From Saprospiraceae bacterium (lineage in GTDB: Bacteria > Bacteroidota > Bacteroidia > Chitinophagales > Saprospiraceae), in NCBI GenBank assembly GCA_022841745.1, contig JALHQW010000058.1, positions 1-49,746 on the forward strand: a DNA stretch of 49,746 nt. The letters are read 5' to 3'. Below, one piece after another: positions 36,124 through 44,013 of the stretch. A program made the position numbers and the translations under genes. Under the pieces are notes generated by a model. It saw only the letters and a program-made list of their open reading frames with translations. It was not told the DNA's origin and did not search any database. The first letter of the stretch is position 1. The number at the start of each line of letters is the position of its first letter.

Positions 36124-36747
36124 TCACTTCCTGCCAAACAAGTTGCTTAGGAGGCTTTTTCCCACCATACCGGCCACATCGTCCATGATGGAGCCGTCGC
36201 CATCCTTGTCGAGAAAGCGAGTGGCCATGTTCATCAATGGGTTGCCAGCGTCACGCTGCTGGCCGACAGAGTTGGTAAGAAGCCCTGCGATACCTTCACC
36301 ATCGAGGCCCTGCTGTCGCTTCTGCTGGCCGAGCAAGCTCATCACCATCGGGGCAAGCGTGGTCATCAGGTCACCCGTCTTGCCACTGTCGAGGCCGCTC
36401 ATCTTGCTGATCATGTCAATGGCACCACCTTGGCGGTCGCCGAGGATGTGGTTGAGAATGCCCGAGCCGTTGGCAGCACGGGACTGTTCAGGAGCCACTT
36501 GGCCACCGATGAGGCCCATTAGGTTGCTCAGGAGGCCACCATCGTGGTCACGCTCAAGGGCGTTGTTCAGGCTGGCTGCGCCTTCTGGAGTGGAGGCATT
36601 CTTGGCCAAACCGCTGAGCAGCGTGGACACGATTCCTTGGGCAGCAGTGGCAGTCTGGGCGCGGTCGGCACCACCGATTCTGTTGCTGAGTTGGTCAATG
36701 ACGTTTTCGTCCATCTGACCGTGGAGTAAATCAAACAAGTTACCCAT
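36124..36747 (-). CDS. DUF937-family protein
   Basis: A 207-residue cytoplasmic protein of the DUF937 (YidB-like) family. It begins MGNLFDLLHGQMDENVIDQLSNRIG and contains repeated Gln/Gly-rich helices with VSTLLSGLAKNASTPEGA and NHILGDRQGGAIDMISKMSGLD, which are typical of the family. The C-terminus includes the acidic Ca-binding-like FLDKDGDGSIMDDVAGM (about residues 178-194), resembling one EF-hand-type loop (D-x-D-x-D-G). Function is unknown. A good promoter lies about 140-170 bp upstream; the gene appears monocistronic and divergent from the Pycsar-effector-like gene. Confidence 0.8.
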   Translation of the reverse strand: MGNLFDLLHGQMDENVIDQLSNRIGGADRAQTATAAQGIVSTLLSGLAKNASTPEGAASLNNALERDHDGGLLSNLMGLIGGQVAPEQSRAANGSGILNHILGDRQGGAIDMISKMSGLDSGKTGDLMTTLAPMVMSLLGQQKRQQGLDGEGIAGLLTNSVGQQRDAGNPLMNMATRFLDKDGDGSIMDDVAGMVGKSLLSNLFGRK

Positions 36748-36885
36748 GTGATTCCTTTTTATTTTGATGAAAAAATCGCCGCTTGCGGCAACACGAGCTT
36801 AGGACGCAAAAAGCTGGACAAGTATCAATAAAAAATCAAAATTATTTTTACCCCTCAGTTTGAGTGCCTTTTTTCTACGTGCGAC

Positions 36886-36917
36886 CAAAGTTAGCAATTC
36901 AGTTAATATTTGGACAA
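36886..36917 (-). promoter_or_regulatory. Promoter of the DUF937 gene
   Basis: Minus-strand TTG (36917-36915), 21 bp, TAACTTTG (36893-36886), a full consensus. The predicted leader is about 130 nt. Confidence 0.55.
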
Positions 36918-37006
36918 AATCAAATCTGAAAGCTGAAATTGTTTTTTTTCAAATAAAACATCCTACCTTGCTTTGCCTTTTTGGGTACCAAAAACAAACA
37001 CATCGT

Positions 37007-38230
37007 ATGAGCAGGGAGCTACACAGCCCATCAGAAGAAATCATCTCGCAAACGGACATCGCCTCACTGGCGCAGCAGTACGTACTCAACCTTTTCAACC
37101 AGAAGAACGATGCCCGCCTGGTGTTCCATACCTATCGCCAAACGATGGAAATCGTGAAAACCGTGAACAGCCTCGCACAGGCCAATGGTTCTACGGCTTC
37201 GGAATGGGAGACGGCTGCTTTGGCGGCATGGTTCAGCAATGTTGGCTACCTGTTTGAATACCAAAACCCCGAACCACGGGCCGTGGAAAAAGCCGAGAAG
37301 TTCTTTAGCGCCCACCCTCAGTTCCCAACCGACAAAGTAGCCAAGGTTATAGAGACCATCAAGGCGATGTTCAACGACCAAGCCATGCGCACCAAGGAAG
37401 GGCAACTGCTCTCCGATGCCTTGAACGCCGTCCACTTTGGCAGCGGCTTCTTGGAAAATTCCCCACTGATGCGCTTGGAACAGGAACTGTTGGTGAACCG
37501 GCATTTCACCAAGGAGGAATGGGAAGCGTACCAGATGCAGTTGTTGCTGGGCGTCCGTTTTTTCACCTCACATGCCAAACTGTCCTACGAGCCCATTGTT
37601 GGCCACCAAATACTTGCCCATAAGGAACGCCAAGACAAGCGAAAGCGAAAGGAGCAGCCCCAAAAGCAACAGGGCGACAAGAAATTCCAAGGCCTGAAGG
37701 ACAGGCTATCACCTGGGGCGCAGACTTTCTTTCGCACGAACTATCGCACACATATTAACCTCAGCGCCATCGCCGACCAGAAGGCGAATATCATGATCAG
37801 TGTGAACGCCATCCTGATTTCTGTGATGATTTCCGTGATTTCGTACCGCAACATGACCGAAACCAACCCTGCCGTGCTGATGCCCGTGGTCATCTTCCTC
37901 GTCACGGGGCTTTCCTCGCTCATCTTTGCCGTGCTGGCCGCCAGGCCAAAGGTCACTTCCTTTATCAACGACTCAACACCAATCGAACAGGCCAAGCGCA
38001 ATCTTATGTTCTTCGGAAATTTTACGGCCCTTACGCAAGAGCGCTACGAGCAACTAATGGACGAGGTGTTCCGGGACAGCGACCTGCTCTATGGCAACAT
38101 GACCCGTGACCTCTACAACCTCGGCAAAGTGCTTGACCGCAAGTACAAGTTCCTCTCCATCTCCTACAATATATTTATGGTAGGCTTTGTGGCCACCGTG
38201 CTGTTGTTTATGGTGGTGCTGTTTAGTTGA
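37007..38230 (+). CDS. Pycsar-effector-like membrane protein with degenerate HD domain
   Basis: A 407-residue protein. The C-terminal half (about 240-407) matches the PycTM-type effector fold (DUF5706): the FFRTNYRTHINLSAIADQKAN region precedes three membrane segments at about 261-281, 289-311 and 381-406. In the Pycsar anti-phage system such effectors, activated by cCMP or cUMP, disrupt the membrane. The N-terminal part (about 20-170) aligns in outline with HD-type phosphohydrolases (FHTYRQTMEIV, then AAWFSNVGY, then LSDALNAVHFG), but the HD dipeptide reads Ser-Asn (77-78) and other metal ligands are replaced, so hydrolase activity is unlikely. A basic linker (KERQDKRKRKEQPQKQQGDKK) joins the halves. 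No pyrimidine cyclase is adjacent. The ATG at 37007 was chosen; an upstream in-frame start would add 49 residues unlike the family. It converges on the helicase-nuclease gene with a 33-bp gap. Confidence 0.72.
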   Translation: MSRELHSPSEEIISQTDIASLAQQYVLNLFNQKNDARLVFHTYRQTMEIVKTVNSLAQANGSTASEWETAALAAWFSNVGYLFEYQNPEPRAVEKAEKFFSAHPQFPTDKVAKVIETIKAMFNDQAMRTKEGQLLSDALNAVHFGSGFLENSPLMRLEQELLVNRHFTKEEWEAYQMQLLLGVRFFTSHAKLSYEPIVGHQILAHKERQDKRKRKEQPQKQQGDKKFQGLKDRLSPGAQTFFRTNYRTHINLSAIADQKANIMISVNAILISVMISVISYRNMTETNPAVLMPVVIFLVTGLSSLIFAVLAARPKVTSFINDSTPIEQAKRNLMFFGNFTALTQERYEQLMDEVFRDSDLLYGNMTRDLYNLGKVLDRKYKFLSISYNIFMVGFVATVLLFMVVLFS

Positions 38231-38263
38231 GCAAATTGGGTGATGCTTTTAAAACAAGCAATC

Positions 38264-41200
38264 TCAATCATCCAACCCCTCCCCCTCCACATCTGCAAAG
38301 CTGTCCACCTGCTGCTGCTGCTTCAGGAAGCGGCACCACGAGCAGTCCTCTTGCCCACAGCCCTGGTAAAACTCCTGCCGCATGATGCGGGCATAGGTGT
38401 CGGTGATTAGGCCTTTTACAAATGCCACATCCTCCGGTTGGTACTCGATGCGCTTTGTCTCGAACTGGCCCCGTGCATCGGGTTCCAGGTAGCTGATTTC
38501 GGCGCTGATGGCCCGTGCGGGGTTGCGCCGCCAATTGTCGAAAAGGATTTTGTAGAAGACAAGCTGGCGGTAGTAGGTGCCGCCGATTGCCGATTGCGGA
38601 TTGCGGATTGCGGATTGGGAGGTCGAGCTATCTTGGCCCTGACTGCCGACTGCGGACTGTGGACTGCGGACTGCTAACTCAAAATCCGGCCTTCGCACCC
38701 GCTCGGGGTCAACGCCGCCCGTTTTATAGTCCACGATATGCACCTCTTGCCCACTCTTGCCGAGGTAGTCAATCCGGTCAATGATGCCCATGATGGGCAC
38801 ACCTTCCACCTCCACGTAGTTGAACTCTTGCTCCACTTTGCAGTTGGTGGGCCAGCTGGCTTGGTGTTGGCGCACATAGTCGGCGAGGTATTGCCTGCCG
38901 AGGTCGAGGCGGCGTTCAAAGTCCTTTTTGCTCAGGAAGCCCTGCTGCCGCCGCATTTCATGCTCAAAAAACTGGACGAACTCGCCCGCAAACGGGAAGT
39001 GGCGATTGCCGGGTGCTGCCCGCAACATTTGTTCGAAACCCCGGCGCAGGGCATTGTGCATGGCCACCCCGTAGAAGGCCGCCTCGGTGGCCACAGCAGG
39101 TGCCCGCAGCACGTTTTCATAGTAAAAACTCAGTGGACAACGCAAGAACTTGTTCATCGCCGTCACATTCAGGGTGAATTTTTCCAGTAGCGCCTGCACT
39201 GCCATTCGGTCGTGCGGTTCGACGCCCTCCGTTGGCTTGCCTTCGAGCAAAAGGGCGGCTTGGGCCTCTAAAATGGCTATAGGGGCTACGCCGCCGGGTT
39301 GTTCCGAAACGGAATTTTTGCCCAAAATTTCATCCAAGAACTGGGTGCGCAGCAAGTCTTTGCCCTCGTCGTTCTTGGTGGCATAACTGATGTGCAGCCG
39401 CTCCTTCGCCCTCGTCATGGCCACGTAGAACAGCCGCCGCCTCGCCTCCATCGCATCGGCCTCCCCGCTCAGGTGAAGCGTATCAGGGAAGGTGAACTGG
39501 AAATGGCTGCCCCGCTTGGCCGGTTCCCAATTGTCCTTCACACAGTCGAGGAGGAAGACGTGGCGGAACTCAAGCCCCTTGGAGGAGTGGGCGGTCAGCA
39601 ACTGAATTGCGGATTGTGGAACTTGTCCCGACACCTCGGGATTGCGGATTGCGGATTGAAAGGCCGAGCTATCTTGGCCCTGACTGCGGACTGTGGACTG
39701 CGGACTGTGTACTGCCAACTTCGGACTGCCAACTGTGGACTGCGGACTGTGGACTGCCAACTGCGGACTGCCAACTGTGGACTGTGGAATGTGGACTGCC
39801 AACTTCGGACTGCCAACTGTGGACTGCGGACTGTGGACTGCCAACTTCGGACTGCCAACTGTGGACTGCGGACTGTGGACTGCCAACTTCGGACTGCCAA
39901 CTGTGGACTGCGGACTGTGGACTGCCAACTGCGGACTGCCAACTGTGGACTGCGGACTGTGGACTGCGGACTGTGTTGAGTTTGGCGGAGAAAGGACGGG
40001 GGTAGTAGCTCCAACCCGCAATCCGTAATCCGCAATCCGCAATCCAATCCCGTTTGCATCCATGCTGGCAAAGATTTCCAGCAGCCTCGTAAGGTGGATG
40101 CGTGGGTTGCGAAGCGCCTCATTCTCGACAAAATTGGTGAAGGCGAACAGCACTTGTAAAAGTTCGGCCTTGCGTTCGCTGGCCAGCACATGATGCAGCA
40201 GCCCGCTGCGGTTGATGAGCCTTTCGATGAAATGTGGGACACTGAGGTTGGCGTATTCGCTAAGCATGAACTCAAGGAATACAGAAAGTTGCAACAGCGC
40301 TTCAGGCTGTTCGATGCCCGTTTGCTTCAGCAGGTTTCTATTGGCTATGGCGCTTCGCAAATAGAGTGAAATGGACTTTGCACCAGGCTTCGAGGGCAGT
40401 TTTTCCATGCCCGTCCAGCCTTCGCCTTCGGTGGCCAGCCACATGGAAAGCCGTGCGATGTCCTGTGGTTTTATCCCAAAAAATTCAAAATGCAACATCC
40501 TGAAAAGCGCCTGCTCGCCACAGTATGGGCGGTGGAACTCGTCAACGAAATAGCTGAGCATCAGGCGCAGGTTTTCTACCAACGGCAGGTCAAGGGCGTT
40601 GATGGGCTGCCGGGTTTGGTAAGGGATGCCTTTTTTTTCCAACAAGGCCATGAGCCGTTTGGCTTGGCGGTGCTTTGCAAAAATGACGGCTACTTCATCC
40701 AGCGGGAAGCCCTCGTGCAACAGTTTTTCGAGCTGCTCCGCAATGGCCACCTCCTCCTGCAAACGGTTCGGGTAGGCTTTTACCGAAGGTAAAATCGGCA
40801 AATGGGCATACTCAGCGTGCCTTGCAATGAGGACTTTCTCCAAGCCCAAGTCCCGGAGGTGGTTCACGATTCGCAGTGTGTTCGAGCCGATGAGCGTACC
40901 CGCCGAGTCGAGGATGTGCTGCGTGGAGCGATAGTTCTCGGTCAGCACCACCACCTTCAGCTCGTCGTGGTGGGTATGGTAGAAGTCGGTGATGTTCTTG
41001 AGGCGGGCACCTTGGAACTCGTAGATACTCTGGTCGTCGTCGCCTACGATGAAGACGTTTGGAGCATCCCAAAACTCGGTCAGGCGGTGCAGCACCTCGT
41101 TTTGGGCACCGTTGGTGTCTTGGTATTCATCGAGCAGGAAGTAGAGGTATTGCTCCTGGTAACGGGCAAGCAGGTAAGGGTGGTCACGGAAGGCCCGCAG

Positions 41201-41944
41201 CACCCATAGTATCATGTCCTCGTAGTCGTATCGGCGGCGCTCCCGCAGGATGTCCTCATAGCGGGGGAAGAGTTGCACTGCCGAGCGCAGCCGTTCCATT
41301 TTCAGTTTTTCTTCCTCGATGGCAGCGGTTTTCAGGTCGCCTTTTTTCCAAGTACCCCGGTTCTGCTGGTAAACGAATTCCTTGCGGTTGGGCAGGTCGG
41401 CGAGGTAGGCGTTTATTTTTTCTTCGATAAAATTAGGCCCCCAGTTCTCCGATTTCATGCGTCGGAACAGTTCCTGCAAATGCCGCTCGTAGCGGTAACC
41501 GTCCGAGCGGCCCCTGCGCAAAGGGTGTGCCCACGGCACTTCATCTAACAGTTGGCGGATGGTTTCGACCCGCTCCAGGTCGCTCAGCGGCTCCAGTTCC
41601 CGACGGCCAAAAAGCTCCAGGTTGTCTTGAATAACGGTGTTGCAGAACGAGTGGAAGGTGAAGATGTGCACCTTGTGTGCGTCAGGCCCGATGAGCGAGA
41701 GCAGCCGATGCCGCATGGCCTGTACCCCTGCGTCGGTAAAGGTAAGGCATAGGATATTGTGCGGTTGTGCATCGGTTCGGAGCAGGATATTGCCGATACG
41801 AGCGGCGAGGATGTGCGTCTTGCCCGTGCCCGGCCCAGCAATGACCAGCACAGGGCCCTCTATGGTTTCAACCGCCTCCCGCTGGGCAGGGTTGAGGCGC
41901 TCCAGTTCTTGGAGGAACTGCTCGTTGTAGGTCTGGATGGTCAT
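38264..41944 (-). CDS. UvrD/Rep-type helicase with C-terminal RecB-like nuclease
   Basis: A 1226-residue superfamily 1A DNA helicase-nuclease. Motifs: I AGPGTGKT (36-43), Ia LTFTDAG, II FLLDEYQDTN (about 268), III GDDDQSIYEFQGA (about 300), IV LTENYRSTQ, V TAHSSKGLEF (about 784), VI RLFYVAMTRAKERL (about 835-848). The PD-(D/E)XK nuclease domain (about 925-1215) has HNALRRGFE, VDYKTGG (about 1072) and QLVFYK (about 1125). A cysteine set, one in FLRCPLSFYY and three in GCGQEDCSWC, could hold a 4Fe-4S cluster as in AddB- and Cas4-like nucleases. Two heptamer insertions are read through: about residues 635-782 (between the helicase 2A parts and motif V) and about 1087-1121 (between DYKTG and the QLxxY motif). 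Both sit in loops between conserved blocks. The likely role is DNA repair or recombination. Confidence 0.88.
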   Translation of the reverse strand: MTIQTYNEQFLQELERLNPAQREAVETIEGPVLVIAGPGTGKTHILAARIGNILLRTDAQPHNILCLTFTDAGVQAMRHRLLSLIGPDAHKVHIFTFHSFCNTVIQDNLELFGRRELEPLSDLERVETIRQLLDEVPWAHPLRRGRSDGYRYERHLQELFRRMKSENWGPNFIEEKINAYLADLPNRKEFVYQQNRGTWKKGDLKTAAIEEEKLKMERLRSAVQLFPRYEDILRERRRYDYEDMILWVLRAFRDHPYLLARYQEQYLYFLLDEYQDTNGAQNEVLHRLTEFWDAPNVFIVGDDDQSIYEFQGARLKNITDFYHTHHDELKVVVLTENYRSTQHILDSAGTLIGSNTLRIVNHLRDLGLEKVLIARHAEYAHLPILPSVKAYPNRLQEEVAIAEQLEKLLHEGFPLDEVAVIFAKHRQAKRLMALLEKKGIPYQTRQPINALDLPLVENLRLMLSYFVDEFHRPYCGEQALFRMLHFEFFGIKPQDIARLSMWLATEGEGWTGMEKLPSKPGAKSISLYLRSAIANRNLLKQTGIEQPEALLQLSVFLEFMLSEYANLSVPHFIERLINRSGLLHHVLASERKAELLQVLFAFTNFVENEALRNPRIHLTRLLEIFASMDANGIGLRIADYGLRVGATTPVLSPPNSTQSAVHSPQSTVGSPQLAVHSPQSTVGSPKLAVHSPQSTVGSPKLAVHSPQSTVGSPKLAVHIPQSTVGSPQLAVHSPQSTVGSPKLAVHSPQSTVRSQGQDSSAFQSAIRNPEVSGQVPQSAIQLLTAHSSKGLEFRHVFLLDCVKDNWEPAKRGSHFQFTFPDTLHLSGEADAMEARRRLFYVAMTRAKERLHISYATKNDEGKDLLRTQFLDEILGKNSVSEQPGGVAPIAILEAQAALLLEGKPTEGVEPHDRMAVQALLEKFTLNVTAMNKFLRCPLSFYYENVLRAPAVATEAAFYGVAMHNALRRGFEQMLRAAPGNRHFPFAGEFVQFFEHEMRRQQGFLSKKDFERRLDLGRQYLADYVRQHQASWPTNCKVEQEFNYVEVEGVPIMGIIDRIDYLGKSGQEVHIVDYKTGGVDPERVRRPDFELAVRSPQSAVGSQGQDSSTSQSAIRNPQSAIGGTYYRQLVFYKILFDNWRRNPARAISAEISYLEPDARGQFETKRIEYQPEDVAFVKGLITDTYARIMRQEFYQGCGQEDCSWCRFLKQQQQVDSFADVEGEGLDD
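38585..38675. repeat. Heptamer insertion 2 in helicase-nuclease gene
   Basis: Five GATTNNN units (38585-38619) are followed by a spacer containing CGAGCTATCTTGGCCCT (38624-38640) and five GACTNNN units (38641-38675). The array is in frame and encodes a Ser/Gln-rich loop in the nuclease domain. Confidence 0.85.
39601..40045. repeat. Heptamer insertion 1 in helicase-nuclease gene (41 tandem heptamers)
   Basis: The left arm is GATTGCG, GATTGCG, GATTGAA (39640-39660). The spacer shares a core with insertion 2 (39661-39681). The array from 39686 to 39972 is exactly 41 heptamers of the form NNNNACT (GTGGACT, GCGGACT, GCCAACT, TCGGACT). The right arm is inverted: AATCCGT, AATCCGC, AATCCGC, AATCC (40020-40045). 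Six 42-bp superunits (39714-39965) of the order GCCAACT, T/GCGGACT, GCCAACT, GTGGACT, GCGGACT, GTGGACT encode a 14-residue repeat (SPQSTVGSPKLAVH on the coding strand). Confidence 0.92.
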
Positions 41945-41951
41945 TGCGGAG

Positions 41952-41959
41952 CAAAGTTA
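41952..41959 (-). promoter_or_regulatory. -7 element upstream of the helicase-nuclease gene
   Basis: Minus-strand TAACTTTG (41959-41952) is a perfect -7 box 8 bp before the start codon; no clear -33. Confidence 0.35.
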
Positions 41960-42067
41960 TCAAAAGCGCAAACTAAGTCGCTTTGAGTTGTTGGTTTCGA
42001 TTTTCGTGGAAAGTAGATGGGCAAAATTTAACACCTCAAGCAGCCGCTTTGACCTTTCTTTGCAGCG

Positions 42068-43696
42068 ATGAAAAAAAGAACAACACTTGCGATGCTTGGG
42101 CTGTTGTTTCAGCTCGGCGTCGTAGAAGCCCAGTTTTTCCTAAATGGCTCCGCCGTCCAGTTGAACGACACCTGCTGGACGCTTACGCCAGCGGAGAACA
42201 ACCGGGTCGGCTCTATTTGGAACGGCACCAAGGTGAACTTGAACAACTCCTTTCAGGTCATCATGGACATGTACTTCGGCTGTAAGGACGGCGATGGGGC
42301 GGACGGCATCCTGTTCGGCCTACAGCCGGTGAGCACGAGCATTGGGCAGGCGGGCGAAGGCCTCGGGTTTCAGGGCGTGTCGCCATCGCTGGGCATTGAG
42401 TTCGATACTTGGCAGAACGGAAACCTCTCCGACCCCAGCTCCGACCATGTGGCCATTTGCAAAAACGGCAACCTCAACCACGGCGGCTCCACCAACCTTG
42501 CTGGCCCTGTTCAGGCCAATGCAACGAACGGCAATATAGAGGACTGCAAATGGCACAAGCTACGGGTGGACTGGGATGCCCCCACCCAGACCCTCGAAGT
42601 ATGGTTCGATTGCGATAGGCGCCTGACCTATAAAGCGGACATCGTCAACCAGGTTTTTGGTGGCGACCCCAATGTTTTTTGGGGCTTCACGTCGGCCACG
42701 GGTGGGGCAAACAACCTGCAACAGGTCTGTTTCAGCTACGTCACTTTCCTCGATAAATTTGAAGATGTGGTCATCTGTCCGGGCGGCCAATACCAAATTA
42801 CGCTCAGCGGTGGCGTTGAGTACCAATGGTCGCCATCGGACGGCCTTAGCAATCCCAATATCGCCAACCCGATTGCGGCACCAGCACAAACTGCAGAATA
42901 CCAAGTTGAGATCCTGGATGCCTGCGGCAATACGTTTTTCGATACCATCAACGTCATTGTGGATGGCGACACGGTCTTCTTCGATCTCGGTGTGGACACG
43001 AGCATCTGCGAGGGCGAGTCATTGGTGTTGGATGCGACTTCCTTTGGTAATAATTCGGTCGTTTATGAATGGTCAACAGGGCAGGCCACGCCGACCATCG
43101 CTGCTTCGCAAACAAGGCTATATTCCGTCACCGTCAGCATTGACGACTATTGCAAGGCAGACGACCGCAAGGCCATCACGGTCATCCCATTGCCGAAGGC
43201 AACGCTCGGCCCTGATACCTCGCTCTGCTTGCGCCAAACCCTGTTGCTGGATGCCACGACCACAGGAGACCCCAGCTACTTATGGCAAAACGGCGCTACC
43301 AGCCCCATGTTGACCGTCACAGGGCCTGGCACCTACACCGTGCTGGCTTCCAATATTTGCGGAGCAAAAGAAGCAAGCATAAACGTGGCGTATGAGGATT
43401 GCCGTCAGGTCTATTTCCCGAATGCTTTTTCGCCCGATGGCGACGGCATCAACGATGCGTTCATGCCCTTGGATGGTGGCGATGTGGGCATGGTGCATTC
43501 CCTCCGAATTTTTGACCGTTGGGGTGGGCTTGTTTATGAATTGTACGATTTCAAGCCCAATGCCTTGGGTCAAGGTTGGGACGGATTTGCGAAAGGCAAG
43601 CCTGCCTCGCAGGGCATTTATGTTTGGATGGCAGAACTGGAGTTTAAGGATGGGTTCCGGCAGCTGATGGCAGGCGAGGTAATGGTGTTACAGTGA
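42068..43696 (+). CDS. L-type-lectin surface protein with gliding-type C-terminus
   Basis: A 542-residue exported protein. A signal peptide covers about 1-20 (ending VVEAQ). Residues about 20-235 form an L-type (legume-like) lectin domain with the diagnostic DGADGILFGLQ and SLGIEFDTWQN motifs and a late WGFTSATGG strand. Two Ig-like segments with ITLSGGVEYQW and SICEGESLVLDAT patterns follow. The last 85 residues are a gliding-motility-associated/type B C-terminal domain (YFPNAFSPDGDGINDAF, FDRWGGLVYE, GWDGFAKGK). By family analogy it binds carbohydrate at the cell surface. It is divergent from the helicase-nuclease gene (123-bp gap). No PorP/SprF-like partner is nearby. Confidence 0.87.
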   Translation: MKKRTTLAMLGLLFQLGVVEAQFFLNGSAVQLNDTCWTLTPAENNRVGSIWNGTKVNLNNSFQVIMDMYFGCKDGDGADGILFGLQPVSTSIGQAGEGLGFQGVSPSLGIEFDTWQNGNLSDPSSDHVAICKNGNLNHGGSTNLAGPVQANATNGNIEDCKWHKLRVDWDAPTQTLEVWFDCDRRLTYKADIVNQVFGGDPNVFWGFTSATGGANNLQQVCFSYVTFLDKFEDVVICPGGQYQITLSGGVEYQWSPSDGLSNPNIANPIAAPAQTAEYQVEILDACGNTFFDTINVIVDGDTVFFDLGVDTSICEGESLVLDATSFGNNSVVYEWSTGQATPTIAASQTRLYSVTVSIDDYCKADDRKAITVIPLPKATLGPDTSLCLRQTLLLDATTTGDPSYLWQNGATSPMLTVTGPGTYTVLASNICGAKEASINVAYEDCRQVYFPNAFSPDGDGINDAFMPLDGGDVGMVHSLRIFDRWGGLVYELYDFKPNALGQGWDGFAKGKPASQGIYVWMAELEFKDGFRQLMAGEVMVLQ

Positions 43697-44013
43697 AAAT
43701 TAGGTTGTCGGCTAAGGTCCGTTTGCCAATTGGGTAAATTGGAACCGACAAAGGTTTTTAGCGTTTTTGCGGCGTGCGCTTCAGGCTCTATTTAAAAAGC
43801 GCCGCATTATTGCTCCTAAACGAAGGAATCCCATTCACATTCCAAGCATTGGGTAAAAAAATAAACCTCCAAGCATTGCATTTTGTGGAAAACTTCTATC
43901 TTTGCCCGCCTTTTGAGAAAGTTAGCTTTCCCAATTGGCCAAGAACCTTGCAGTAAACGGATTTTCCACTTATACCAAGGTTGTTTCAGAACTAAGATTC
44001 AATACAAAATATC
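43697..44013. other. Intergenic region upstream of L25/Ctc
   Basis: No gene is seen in these 317 bp. It holds the consensus promoter annotated separately; about 100 nt of predicted leader precede the L25 start. Confidence 0.45.
43876..43904 (+). promoter_or_regulatory. Promoter of the L25/Ctc gene
   Basis: TTG (43876-43878), 18 bp, TATCTTTG (43897-43904), a full Bacteroidota consensus. Confidence 0.65.

Noticed and set aside
39299-40028. Long open frames on the plus strand across the heptamer array
   Set aside because: They exist because the heptamers contain no stop codon in these frames; the opposite strand encodes the conserved helicase-nuclease motifs.
39601-40045. CRISPR array in the helicase region
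   Set aside because: The units are 7 bp, contiguous and without unique spacers, and no cas genes are present; this is a tandem repeat.
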